A DNA stretch of 39,936 bases from a bacterium UBP4_UBA6127 (GTDB lineage Bacteria > UBP4 > UBA4092): the NCBI GenBank assembly GCA_002428325.1, contig DIVR01000055.1:1-39936 (forward strand). The letters run 5' to 3'. This document shows positions 23,971-32,474 of the stretch, one piece after another; within the stretch, counting starts at the first letter, position 1; each line of letters opens with the position of its first letter. Under the pieces are notes generated by a model. That model made no database searches. It saw only the letters and a program-made list of their open reading frames with translations, and had not been told where the DNA came from. A program made the translations under genes and the position numbers.

Positions 23971-25383
23971 TTAGATATCGGCAATGACTTTCAACGCCGC
24001 TTTGACTTTAGAATGAATCAGATGGGGGTGGGTTATTAATTTCCCCATTTCTGAAAAAATACGGGAAGGCCGGAGATAAAAAGCCCTCATAGCCATTTTC
24101 TGGGCTTTCACTAAATCTTCAGGAGTAAGATGCTCTGTCCGCATAACCGCTGAACCTTCTTCCTCATACTGCGACCAGTCATCCGTAATCAGCCAGTTAT
24201 TCCGTTTAGCCAGTTCATAAAGCTCTGTCCCGGGGAAAGGTGTTGCTACATGGAAATTTACATAATCGGGATTGGCCTTAATGGCAAATTGGATGGATTC
24301 CTTAATAGTATCCCAGGTTTCTCCCGGTAGTCCGACAATGAAATAGCCAAAGGTGGTGATACCAGCTTCCTTTGCCCAGCCAATAGTGTTAACGGTCTGC
24401 TCCAGATTAATATGCTTTTTAGATTGATTAAGGATTTCCTGGTTTCCGGATTCCAATCCGAAGGAAAGGACTTCACACCCGCTTTTCTTCATTAATTGAA
24501 GGAGTTTGGGAGTAACAGTATCTACTCGTGAATTGCCAATCCAGCGTATTTTGATTCCCCGATCCACAATTCTCTGGCAGAGAGACTGGGTCCAATCCAG
24601 CTTGAGGGTAAGGGTATCGGTCATCATAACCACATTTCGAATATGGTATCTAGAGATGATTTCTTCCAGTTCATCACAGACATTATCGGGACTTCGGTGC
24701 CGGGCATTATCTCCCCAGACCATTCCTGCTCTGCAAAAGGTGCATTGGAAGGGACAGCCTCGGGAGGGTATTACTGTCACAAAGGGTTCTGACCCGAAAA
24801 AAGGCATGGTATATCGTTCTACAGGCATCAAATCCCGGGCCGGGAAAGGAAGGGTATCTAAATCTGCCAGTAAAGTCCGGGCAGGGGTCCGGATGATTTT
24901 GCCCCCTTTTCGATAAGCGATCCCTTGTATCTGGTTCCAGTCTTCCTGGAATTTCTCACAAAAATCGGCCATGGTTACTTCAGCTTCACTGACCACGGCA
25001 AAATCGGCATTGGATTGAAGAAGGCATTCCTCCGGTAAAGCGGTGGGATGGGTTCCCACCAATCCGCAAACAGCTTGAGTCCGCTTACGAATCAGGTCCA
25101 GGACTTCGGCATCATTTTTAAATGTGGGGGTGGTGGCATGCAGGAGAGCTATTTCAGGTTTAAAGGCTGCTATCTTGTATATAGTTTGGCTGATATCAAA
25201 TCCCATAGCCATTGCATCCAGAAATAGGATTTCATGGCCTTTTTCACGAAGTACCGAAGCGACATAGGCCAGTCCGGTCTGAGGCCAAATCTCTCCCGCT
25301 ACCGATTTTCGGCCGCATCGCCCTAATTCTTTCATATAAATCAGCCCATTTTTCATGGGCGGGTTGAGTATCAATACTTTCAT
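23971..25383 (-). CDS. B12-binding-domain radical SAM protein
   Basis: 470 residues. The N-terminal cobalamin-binding-like domain covers about 1-150 (MKVLILNPPM, GLAYVASVLREKGHEILFLD, VCGLVGTHPTALPEE). The radical SAM cluster motif is CPFQCTFC (C210, C214, C217). The barrel then includes VVMMTDTLTL, IRWIGNSRVDTV, SFGLESGNQEIL and the TFGYFIVGLPGET strand of this class. The C-terminus from about 400 (LTPEDLVKAQKMAMRAFYLRPSRI) is the helical tail common in class B members. Substrate unknown; lipid, hopanoid or natural-product methylation are typical for the family. Little ribosome-binding site is visible at 25383. It shares the architecture of the protein at 4470-5891 but not its C-terminal tail. 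Confidence 0.92.
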   Translation of the reverse strand: MKVLILNPPMKNGLIYMKELGRCGRKSVAGEIWPQTGLAYVASVLREKGHEILFLDAMAMGFDISQTIYKIAAFKPEIALLHATTPTFKNDAEVLDLIRKRTQAVCGLVGTHPTALPEECLLQSNADFAVVSEAEVTMADFCEKFQEDWNQIQGIAYRKGGKIIRTPARTLLADLDTLPFPARDLMPVERYTMPFFGSEPFVTVIPSRGCPFQCTFCRAGMVWGDNARHRSPDNVCDELEEIISRYHIRNVVMMTDTLTLKLDWTQSLCQRIVDRGIKIRWIGNSRVDTVTPKLLQLMKKSGCEVLSFGLESGNQEILNQSKKHINLEQTVNTIGWAKEAGITTFGYFIVGLPGETWDTIKESIQFAIKANPDYVNFHVATPFPGTELYELAKRNNWLITDDWSQYEEEGSAVMRTEHLTPEDLVKAQKMAMRAFYLRPSRIFSEMGKLITHPHLIHSKVKAALKVIADI

Positions 25384-25469
25384 TTCATATCATTTTAGCC
25401 TAAATCGGATATCGATGGGGCTGCTGTCAATGGAAAAGTTTAATTATCAGGGGAATTAATAAGAACTGT

Positions 25470-26318
25470 CTATCTTCCCCGTTTGGCAATAAGGTCTGCC
25501 AGGAAACCTATCATCAGGATTTCCACCCCGGAGGTGACGGAGGTAATGGTGGTTACATCCATCAGGTTTCCCAGGACGAGTTTACTATATAAGCCAACCA
25601 GGATTCCCAATAGGATAAAGCCAAATCCTACCGGGACAAAGACTCGAAGGGGATTGAAATAGATGATAGTTCGAATAATGAGCATTAGAAATTGCCAGGT
25701 GTTTCTTACCGGCTGGATTTTGGATTTACCGCCCCGTTGCCGGTAATGGACAGGAAGGTATTTTACACTGAACCCATTACAGAGAGATGCCAGGGTAATG
25801 GTGGTGGTGAATGAAAAACCATTAGGCAACAGGGTCCAGTATTTTTCGACCAGGGATTTTCGGATAATCCTTAATCCAGAATTCAAATCCGGGATTTTGG
25901 TTTCGGCCAGGTAATTAGCCAGTTTTCTGAGGACCCATTTGGCAAAAGCTCGGGAAGGGGGAACCCAGTCCCGGGAACCGACGACCATATCATGGATTTT
26001 CATCTGAGAGATCATTTCAGGAAGGGCCGAGGCATCATAAGTCCCATCGGCATCAATTATCAAAATAAATTCGGTATCGACTTCCCGGATACCGGTTTTC
26101 AAGGAAGCGCCATACCCGCGGTTTTCTCCATGCCGGATTACTTGAACCCCTTTGGCTTCAGCCAATTGGGCGGTTTTATCTGTGGAACCATCATCCACAA
26201 CCAAGATGGGATATTCTTTTCCCATGGATTTCAGGACGGCCTGAATCTCATCCAGCACTGAACTGATGGAATCCTCTTCCTGGTAAGCAGGAAGAATGAT
26301 GGTCAAAGAATTATCCAT
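25470..26318 (-). CDS. GT2 glycosyltransferase with C-terminal membrane anchor (GtrB/DPMS-like)
   Basis: 282 residues from the ATG at 26318 (MDNSLTIILPAYQEED). An upstream GTG at 26330 would add four residues, but the AAAGG ribosome-binding site overlaps that codon. GT-A motifs: VVDDGSTD (D42, D43) and IIDADGTYD (D89, D91). GSRDW, LNSGLRIIRK, GFSFTTTITLA and YRQRGGKSKI follow, then two membrane spans (about 220-240 and 255-275). This is the layout of GtrB-like polyprenyl-phosphate glycosyltransferases, which load a sugar onto undecaprenyl phosphate for a GT-C enzyme. It is third in a three-gene minus-strand cassette, next to a GT-C protein. Confidence 0.9.
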   Translation of the reverse strand: MDNSLTIILPAYQEEDSISSVLDEIQAVLKSMGKEYPILVVDDGSTDKTAQLAEAKGVQVIRHGENRGYGASLKTGIREVDTEFILIIDADGTYDASALPEMISQMKIHDMVVGSRDWVPPSRAFAKWVLRKLANYLAETKIPDLNSGLRIIRKSLVEKYWTLLPNGFSFTTTITLASLCNGFSVKYLPVHYRQRGGKSKIQPVRNTWQFLMLIIRTIIYFNPLRVFVPVGFGFILLGILVGLYSKLVLGNLMDVTTITSVTSGVEILMIGFLADLIAKRGR

Positions 26319-26336
26319 TCGGTATGACACCTTTCT

Positions 26337-27866
26337 TTATTTCTTTACTGGGCTTTCTTCAAGACCAGAAGAAACCTCATGAGTTAAGGGGACAGCCCTT
26401 TTCATTATCTGACGAAAAGAGATTCCCCCGCAAATCAAAGTAATCAGAGCCGGCAGGATAAAAGCCATCCGAACCCAGAAGGTTTGCCCATTTAAGTAAA
26501 GCTGATAGAAAAACAGATCGATAAATCCAGGGACCATATAGTTCCAGTGTCCTGCTACAGGTGAATGTATCGGGATATAGAGGGTATAGAAAAGGGGATT
26601 ATCAAACTGGAATCGGTAATTATAATCCATAAAGCTGACCAGAATTCCAGGAATCTGGACAAATATCCCGGTGGCCAATAAGGCACCGATTACCAACCAG
26701 AAAGCTTTATTCTTAGTCCGTAAATGTTTCTTAAACAGGGCCATGACCGGAATCAACAAAAATAAATGGATTTGGAAAACATGTCGGGGTCCCCAGGTCC
26801 ATCCCCCAGCCCAGGATTCCCATTTTGAGTAAAACAAAATATAGCTCAGAGCCAGCCCGGCGCAAAAGACGGCCTCTTCCTGATGTTCTTTCCAAAATTT
26901 CTTGATTGCCGGAAAAAAGAGCAAAATGGGAGGAGAAAATATAAAAATGCTTTTACCGGAACTCATCAGTAACCCATATAATCCATCCAGGAAGGGGTAC
27001 GAGAAAGTTAATCCTTCAGACTCATAACCTGTATGGGTAAAGGAGCCAAATCGGACATAATTATACAATCCAGCCATGAAAACAAAAATTGCCAGAGGAA
27101 TTCCCCAATAAAGGAGCTGCTGAAGTATTTTTTTCCACTGAGAGGGAGTAAGTCCCTCAGCTTTCATATTCATGCCCAGATAAATCAGGAAGAGGGGCAC
27201 TAAGATGATGGAATCCAGCCGGGTCAGGATGGCATATCCCAATAAAGCTCCACTGCTGGCAAGGTAATTGTACTGATGAGTCTGTTTGAATTTGTATAGG
27301 CTCATGAAACTGCCCAGAATCATCAGCGTGGTGGCTGGTTCAGAATAAAATGTCCTGGCAAATGGAAAGGCTATGGTGGCTGTCCCGTATATCAGGGACA
27401 CCAGAAAACTGGTTTTGCGGGAATATCCCAGCATTAACCCAAATTGAAACAAGAGGATGCACACCAGGGGGGTCAGCACCTGATGGAATCGGGAGATGGC
27501 AAACCGATGGAAATCATTTTCCAGGCTCCGGTCATAATAGGCAATGGTATTATTTCTTAATCCCAGTTGAAAAGCCTTGATATTCAGGGAGCTGATAAAG
27601 GAACCAACATAATAAAAAGGGACTGCCATTAAGGGTTGTCCCAGCCCATAATGCCCAAAGAACTTGCCTTCCTTGCCTGCATCGGTAAATCTGTCTCCAC
27701 CCGATTGGATGGGATCAATGACAAATCCTCTCATCTGGGCAATGGATTCAGTGGTTCGATACATGATTTCCTCGTCAGGGGAGTAAAGGTGTCCCGACAT
27801 GAAAAGTGTATATAGACCAAAAAAGAATAAAAAGTAGGTGATGATGAAAAGTTTGTTGCTTCTCAA
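26337..27866 (-). CDS. GT-C membrane glycosyltransferase (PMT/ArnT-like)
   Basis: 509 residues with 10-12 predicted spans. The first extracytoplasmic loop contains SPDEEIMYRTTESIA (D31, E32), the acidic motif of GT-C enzymes that use polyprenyl-phosphate sugars. The second loop has GHYGLGQPLMAVPFYYVG and later RTFYSEPATT. Such proteins transfer a sugar from polyprenyl phosphate to lipid A, teichoic-type polymers or proteins on the outer side of the membrane. The start is a TTG at 27866, four bases after the upstream gene's stop, with GGGGGAAA about 12 bases before it. A GT2 that would make the donor sits on each side. Target polymer unknown. Confidence 0.85.
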   Translation of the reverse strand: MRSNKLFIITYFLFFFGLYTLFMSGHLYSPDEEIMYRTTESIAQMRGFVIDPIQSGGDRFTDAGKEGKFFGHYGLGQPLMAVPFYYVGSFISSLNIKAFQLGLRNNTIAYYDRSLENDFHRFAISRFHQVLTPLVCILLFQFGLMLGYSRKTSFLVSLIYGTATIAFPFARTFYSEPATTLMILGSFMSLYKFKQTHQYNYLASSGALLGYAILTRLDSIILVPLFLIYLGMNMKAEGLTPSQWKKILQQLLYWGIPLAIFVFMAGLYNYVRFGSFTHTGYESEGLTFSYPFLDGLYGLLMSSGKSIFIFSPPILLFFPAIKKFWKEHQEEAVFCAGLALSYILFYSKWESWAGGWTWGPRHVFQIHLFLLIPVMALFKKHLRTKNKAFWLVIGALLATGIFVQIPGILVSFMDYNYRFQFDNPLFYTLYIPIHSPVAGHWNYMVPGFIDLFFYQLYLNGQTFWVRMAFILPALITLICGGISFRQIMKRAVPLTHEVSSGLEESPVKK

Positions 27867-27870
27867 GGAA

Positions 27871-28575
27871 TTATTTCCCCCGATGGAAGGCCAGCCTGAG
27901 CAGCGTCAGGATGGCTACATAGATTTCTTTCTTGGATATTTTCGATTTGCCAGCCACCCGGTTCTCAAAAATAATGGGGATTTCCCCGATTTGGGCTCCT
28001 TCTTTGACACAGTTGAAAAGCATCTCGACTAAAAAGGAATACCCTTCGGATTTGATTCCCTGAAAATCCACTTTTCGGAGAATATCATCCCGGTAGCAGC
28101 GGAACCCTGCCGTGCAGTCATGGGCGGTTAATCCCAGCAGCATCCGTGCCATAAAATTGGCCGTGAAACTGATAAGCTTCCGATGGGGTCCCCAATTGAC
28201 AGTGCCTCCCCCGGGTACATACCGGGAGCCAATGGCCACATCAAAGAATTGATTCTTATCGATCAACTGGGGGATATACTGGGGTTGATGGGAAAAATCC
28301 GCATCCATAGTGATGACCCTGTCGTAATTGTTTTCCAGGGCATAGAAAAAGCCTTCCTTATACGCGGTACCCAAACCCATCTTGGCTGGGCGATGGAGGA
28401 TATGCAGCCTGGAGCTGGTCTTACAGGCTTCATCTATCAAGTCACCGGTTCCATCGGGTGAATTGTCATCTACCACCAGAACATGAATATCATTGGATAG
28501 CCCAAGGACTTCTTTTGTTAAAGGTATAATGTTTTGTTTTTCGTTATATGTTGGAATAATGACTAATGTGGACAT
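27871..28575 (-). CDS. GT2 polyprenol monophosphomannose synthase-like (DPM1)
   Basis: 234 residues from the ATG at 28575 (MSTLVIIPTYNE). The longer frame starting at 28608 adds 11 non-conserved residues, and AGGAAG lies upstream of 28575. The DPM1 hallmarks are all present: VVDDNSPDGT (D36, D37), TMDADFSHQP (D91, D93), GSRYVPGGG, DCTAGFRCYR and the C-terminal AGKSKISKKEI. It would transfer mannose (or a related hexose) from GDP-sugar to a polyprenyl phosphate on the cytoplasmic face. It has no membrane anchor, like the soluble DPM1 class. First gene of the GT2 / GT-C / GT2 cassette. Confidence 0.93.
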   Translation of the reverse strand: MSTLVIIPTYNEKQNIIPLTKEVLGLSNDIHVLVVDDNSPDGTGDLIDEACKTSSRLHILHRPAKMGLGTAYKEGFFYALENNYDRVITMDADFSHQPQYIPQLIDKNQFFDVAIGSRYVPGGGTVNWGPHRKLISFTANFMARMLLGLTAHDCTAGFRCYRDDILRKVDFQGIKSEGYSFLVEMLFNCVKEGAQIGEIPIIFENRVAGKSKISKKEIYVAILTLLRLAFHRGK

Positions 28576-28742
28576 TGTCCGTAACTTCCTGTAAATGCAA
28601 TAAATCATAGCGAAGAAATGAGTTTACGTCTATATTAACTCTCTATAGGAGGGTTTTGTCATCAAGAAACCCCTTCTGGAGAGTATCTCTTGATTTTAGA
28701 AGGTAATTATCCGAGAATGGCTGAAGATAAGGGATTTAATCC

Positions 28743-29702
28743 ATGGATATAAAAAAATATCTGTATAAATTAATACTGGTTGCGATGTTGATTGCCGGGA
28801 GCCTCTGGAGCTTTGGTTTTGCTGAAGATATTGGGGGATTTGGCGGAGTGGGGATGGAGATTTCTAAGATAGAAGACTATATCCAGGTTCATGGGATACT
28901 TCCAGATACTCCGGCCGCTCGTTCTGGACTGAAACCCGGAGATAGAATTACCCAGATCAATGGGGAACCGGTGGCTTCCATGGATATGAATGAAGCGGTT
29001 TCTAAAATACGGGGGAAAGCGGGTACTCAGGTAAATCTGGATGTTAAGCGTTCGACCGATAATGGGGATATGGAGGAATTAAATGTCTCTGTCAATCGGG
29101 AGTTTATTCTTCAGCCTCAACTTCAGGTCAATACGACTCTGGCAAACCCCACAACACTGACTCGCCCCGATAAGCCGGTAAAACCTTTGGTGGTTTATCC
29201 CACCTTGTATTTTATCCCTTTGACCAATCGAATCCTCCCGGGTAGTATTTTCCCCCTGACCCTTTATTTGAATAATCCTCAGGGGATTCCCTGTGATGAG
29301 ATAAACCTTTGGGTGAAATATGACCCGGATGCTGTTACATTTATCTCCGGGCCTGCGGATACCCATATCCAATTGGAGGATAAACTTCTGAAAAATTGGA
29401 TACTGATTCAGGATAAAAGTGTGGATTCAACGGGAGATTTTATTTTAAAAATGAAGTCTCGTAACAATTCAGGCTATCTTTCCGGAGCTTTGGGTACCCT
29501 TTATTTTCAAGCAACCGGTAAAATCCCGGTTTCCCGAATCGGCTTTGAATTCCCGGCATTGGATAAGCCTGATGGCACCTGCTTTACCTTGAGAGGCAAA
29601 GATATCCTGGGAACTCAGAATGACCCCACTGATGGAACGATTGGAGCTTCCATTCGAATCCTGCATAAGGCCTATAACTCTAGCCTTAACCATTCAGAGT
29701 AA
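28743..29702 (+). CDS. Secreted PDZ-domain protein with cohesin-like C-terminal domain
   Basis: 319 residues. A signal peptide (1-27, ending FGFA) is followed by a PDZ domain at about 32-118: GGVGMEISKIEDYIQVHGILPDTPAARSGLKPGDRITQINGEPV, then a NEAVSKIRGKAGTQVNLDV helix and strand. After a Thr/Pro-rich linker (to about 150), residues about 155-311 resemble a cohesin/CBM-like beta-sandwich (ILPGSIFPLTLYLNN, VKYDPDAVTFISGP, GTLYFQATGK). No S41 protease domain follows, unlike CtpA. It probably binds a partner or a secreted protein at the cell surface. AAGGGA lies before the ATG. A 29-nt hairpin repeat follows the stop by 51 bp. Confidence 0.8.
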   Translation: MDIKKYLYKLILVAMLIAGSLWSFGFAEDIGGFGGVGMEISKIEDYIQVHGILPDTPAARSGLKPGDRITQINGEPVASMDMNEAVSKIRGKAGTQVNLDVKRSTDNGDMEELNVSVNREFILQPQLQVNTTLANPTTLTRPDKPVKPLVVYPTLYFIPLTNRILPGSIFPLTLYLNNPQGIPCDEINLWVKYDPDAVTFISGPADTHIQLEDKLLKNWILIQDKSVDSTGDFILKMKSRNNSGYLSGALGTLYFQATGKIPVSRIGFEFPALDKPDGTCFTLRGKDILGTQNDPTDGTIGASIRILHKAYNSSLNHSE

Positions 29703-29752
29703 CCGCCACCCCCCTTTTCTTGTCATTTCGAACCGGTTTCTTTTCGGAGTTT

Positions 29753-29781
29753 GACCCAGGCTGATGGTTACAGCCTGGGTC
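29753..29781. repeat. 29-nt hairpin repeat, copy 2
   Basis: GACCCAGGCTG (29753-29763) and CAGCCTGGGTC (29771-29781) form a perfect 11-bp stem with a seven-base loop. Copy 1 is at 14176-14204, with the same length and the shared upstream TTCGGAG. Here the inner C-C mismatch of copy 1 is replaced by a G-C pair. GAACC (29730-29734) and GGTTC (29783-29787) flank it. It lies between the PDZ gene and the MBOAT operon, in the same direction as both, so it may be in a 3' leader or act as an attenuator. Confidence 0.65.
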
Positions 29782-29987
29782 TGGTTCCCTTTATAAAGCC
29801 ATGTGGGATTTGAATAAAGAGTATTTTATTGGGAGATCAGCAGGAGAAAATTTATTTATGGTAAAATGTCGAAAATCAGGAGACGGAAAAGTGATATCTT
29901 TTTCTGGCAATATCTGATGTTTTTCCCTGGGACAGCGGGCGTCAATGCGAGCCTCATTCTTTAGATAACAGATAACGAGGGTTTCGG

Positions 29988-31481
29988 TTGCTTTTTAATT
30001 CATTGGATTTTTTGATTTATTTCCCCCTGGTAACCTTGTTGTATTTTTTATTGCCTCATCGATTCAGATGGGGGATGTTGTTGGTTGCCAGCTGCCTGTT
30101 TTATATGGCTTTTATTCCTGTTTATATCCTGGTGCTGTTCACTACCATACTGATAGATTATTTTGCCGGGATATGGATTGAGAAAACGGCCGGGAAAACC
30201 CGTAAAATATGGTTGATTACCAGTATCCTATCTACCTGCCTGGTATTGTTTATCTTTAAATATTTCAACTTTTTCAATGCGAATATGGCCGGGTTGGCTC
30301 GCTGGCTCCACTGGAATTATTCGTTGGAAGGGTTATCCCTGATTCTGCCGATCGGGCTTTCATTCCATACGTTCCAGAGCCTTAGTTATGTCATTGAAGT
30401 TTATTATGGCCGGCAAAAGGCTGAGCACCATTTTGGAATCTATGCCCTCTATGTCATGTTCTATCCCCAGCTGGTAGCGGGTCCAATTGAACGGCCTCAG
30501 CATATGCTGCACCAGTTTTATGAAAAGCATTATTTTGAGTACCAGCGGGTTGCCAACGGCCTGAAACGAATGGCCTGGGGGATGTTTAAAAAAGTAGTCA
30601 TCGCAGACCGGCTGGCTGTCTATGTGAATCAGATTTACGGTGACCCGGCCAGCAGCCATGGATTGCAATTGTTGCTCGCCACCTTCTTTTTTGCCTATCA
30701 AATCTATTGTGATTTTTCAGGGTATTCAGATATCGCCATCGGCGCCGCCCAGGTAATGGGTTTCAAATTGATGGAAAATTTCAATCGGCCTTATTTTTCC
30801 AAAAGCATCTCGGAATTCTGGAAACGATGGCATATCTCCCTATCCACCTGGTTTAAGGATTACCTCTATATCCCTCTGGGAGGGAACAGGGTGTCCCTGA
30901 GCCGTTTATATATGAATTTAATGATAACCTTCCTGGTGAGTGGATTGTGGCATGGAGCCAATTGGACTTATGTCATCTGGGGAGGGCTAAACGGATTCTA
31001 CCTGTTGATGTCTCTCCTGACCCGGTCCTGGCGGGAGAAACTGGTTCAATTAACCCGGTTGGGGCAATTCCCCCAGCTGCATAAGGGGTTGCAAGTCATA
31101 ACGACTTTTACTTTGATATGTTTTTCCTGGGTCTTTTTCCGGGCTTCCAGCCTGGCTGATGCGATCCTGGTCTTCAAACGGATATTCCAAGGGTTGGGGG
31201 AGGGCTTACAGTTAGCCTTGGAAGGGCATTTGGGCAGTATTGTCCATCTGCTGATGGCTCCCGGAGTCCCTTTTGGCCGGAAGGAATATCTGTTGGCGTT
31301 GGGAACCATTCTACTGCTGGAAATAGCCCACCTGGCCCAGCGAAAAGGTGCCTTGAAATGGCAATTATCCCAGAAACCAGTGTGGGTCCGCTGGGTATTC
31401 TATTATGGTCTGGTGATGGGGGTTATCCTGCTGGGTAATTACAGCATGGCACCCCAGCAATTCATCTATTTTCAATTTTAA
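29988..31481 (+). CDS. MBOAT-family O-acyltransferase (AlgI/DltB-like)
   Basis: 497 residues with about 11 spans. The start is a TTG at 29988 (MLFNSLDFLIYFPLV), supported by GAGGG seven bases upstream. MBOAT motifs include LPIGLSFHTFQSLSYVIEVY, YPQLVAGPIERP, FWKRWHISLSTWFKDYLYIPLGG and the catalytic histidine in SGLWHGANWT (H322). Such proteins move acyl groups (acetyl or D-Ala) across the membrane for transfer to alginate, peptidoglycan or teichoic acid. The next gene encodes an SGNH-like protein, the usual partner. The exopolysaccharide target is not in the window, but a heparinase-type lyase and GT cassettes are near. Five bases separate it from the next gene. Confidence 0.95.
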   Translation: MLFNSLDFLIYFPLVTLLYFLLPHRFRWGMLLVASCLFYMAFIPVYILVLFTTILIDYFAGIWIEKTAGKTRKIWLITSILSTCLVLFIFKYFNFFNANMAGLARWLHWNYSLEGLSLILPIGLSFHTFQSLSYVIEVYYGRQKAEHHFGIYALYVMFYPQLVAGPIERPQHMLHQFYEKHYFEYQRVANGLKRMAWGMFKKVVIADRLAVYVNQIYGDPASSHGLQLLLATFFFAYQIYCDFSGYSDIAIGAAQVMGFKLMENFNRPYFSKSISEFWKRWHISLSTWFKDYLYIPLGGNRVSLSRLYMNLMITFLVSGLWHGANWTYVIWGGLNGFYLLMSLLTRSWREKLVQLTRLGQFPQLHKGLQVITTFTLICFSWVFFRASSLADAILVFKRIFQGLGEGLQLALEGHLGSIVHLLMAPGVPFGRKEYLLALGTILLLEIAHLAQRKGALKWQLSQKPVWVRWVFYYGLVMGVILLGNYSMAPQQFIYFQF

Positions 31482-31486
31482 CCGAT

Positions 31487-32470
31487 ATGAAAAAATTCCT
31501 GTTCAATATAATCCTGATGGCATTCCTGGTTGCAGGCGGGATGGGTGTGATTCTGTATATTCCTCCCGTAGAAAAGAATTTTTATGCCGAGATACTGCGG
31601 AAATATGATCATCTTCATCAGTCAGGTTCTCCCAAAATCATCCTGATTGGCGGATCCAATATTTGTTATGGAGTAAGTGCCAGACAGCTTTCGGAATATT
31701 ACCATCTCCCGGCGGTCAATATGGGGCTGAATGGGGGGTTGGGGCTTCGCCTTATGTTGAGTCAGGTCCGCCCCTGGATTGGGAAAGGGGATATCATCGT
31801 CATTTCTCCTGAATATGAACAATTTCTGGGAGCCTACCATTTACTGGATGGGCAGGGTTCTTCCCTGGCAGAAGTCCTGTATTATTCTCCGGAGAGTCTC
31901 CAGTATCTGGATTCAATCTCCCAATATAAAGAAACAGTAAAATACCTCCCGATATTTGCTCAGAAGCGGCTGGGTTACCTGGTCAATCATAGATTCGGGT
32001 TCCGGAAAAAACTTCCCATAGACAAGGAAAAACTGGATTATCGGCAAGCCTTTAATGCCTATGGAGATGCTACTTATCATTTTAATCTGCCGGTCCCCGG
32101 TTTCGGTAAAGGGAATTATCCTTTGCCCGATAATTTTGATATGGCTCCCGCCCGGTTGCTGAATCAATTTTCTCAAGAGGCCCGATTAAAAGGGGCTGAA
32201 GTCTATTTTGCATATCCAGGGTATGCTCAAAGCGAATATAATAAAAATAGAAAATCAATTCAACATCTGGAGAGTCTGCTTAGCCGGGAATTAGAACTTA
32301 AATTTCTGGGGAAACCGGATGATTATATTTTTTCTGATGAGTTGTTTTTTGATACGGTTTATCATCTAGGCCAAAAAGGAACCCAGTTAAGGACCCTTCG
32401 ACTTATGGATAAGCTGGAGTCTGAAAGAGGAATCTCCTATCAGGCTCAATCGGCCAACGAGAAAGGATAG
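31487..32470 (+). CDS. SGNH-fold acyltransferase/esterase-like partner of MBOAT
   Basis: 327 residues. An N-terminal uncleaved span or signal (MKKFLFNIILMAFLVAGGMGVI) is followed by GGSNICYG, with S57 in the block-I nucleophile position of SGNH/GDSL enzymes. D289 and H293 (FFDTVYHLGQKG) fit the C-terminal DxxxH dyad. The same fold and anchoring occur in AlgX/AlgJ, PatB and DltD-type proteins that complete MBOAT-driven O-acylation outside the cell. No ribosome-binding site is needed beyond the five-base gap to the MBOAT gene, indicating coupling. The family level is secure through context and motifs; the accepted polymer is unknown. Confidence 0.85.
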   Translation: MKKFLFNIILMAFLVAGGMGVILYIPPVEKNFYAEILRKYDHLHQSGSPKIILIGGSNICYGVSARQLSEYYHLPAVNMGLNGGLGLRLMLSQVRPWIGKGDIIVISPEYEQFLGAYHLLDGQGSSLAEVLYYSPESLQYLDSISQYKETVKYLPIFAQKRLGYLVNHRFGFRKKLPIDKEKLDYRQAFNAYGDATYHFNLPVPGFGKGNYPLPDNFDMAPARLLNQFSQEARLKGAEVYFAYPGYAQSEYNKNRKSIQHLESLLSRELELKFLGKPDDYIFSDELFFDTVYHLGQKGTQLRTLRLMDKLESERGISYQAQSANEKG

Positions 32471-32474
32471 GATT

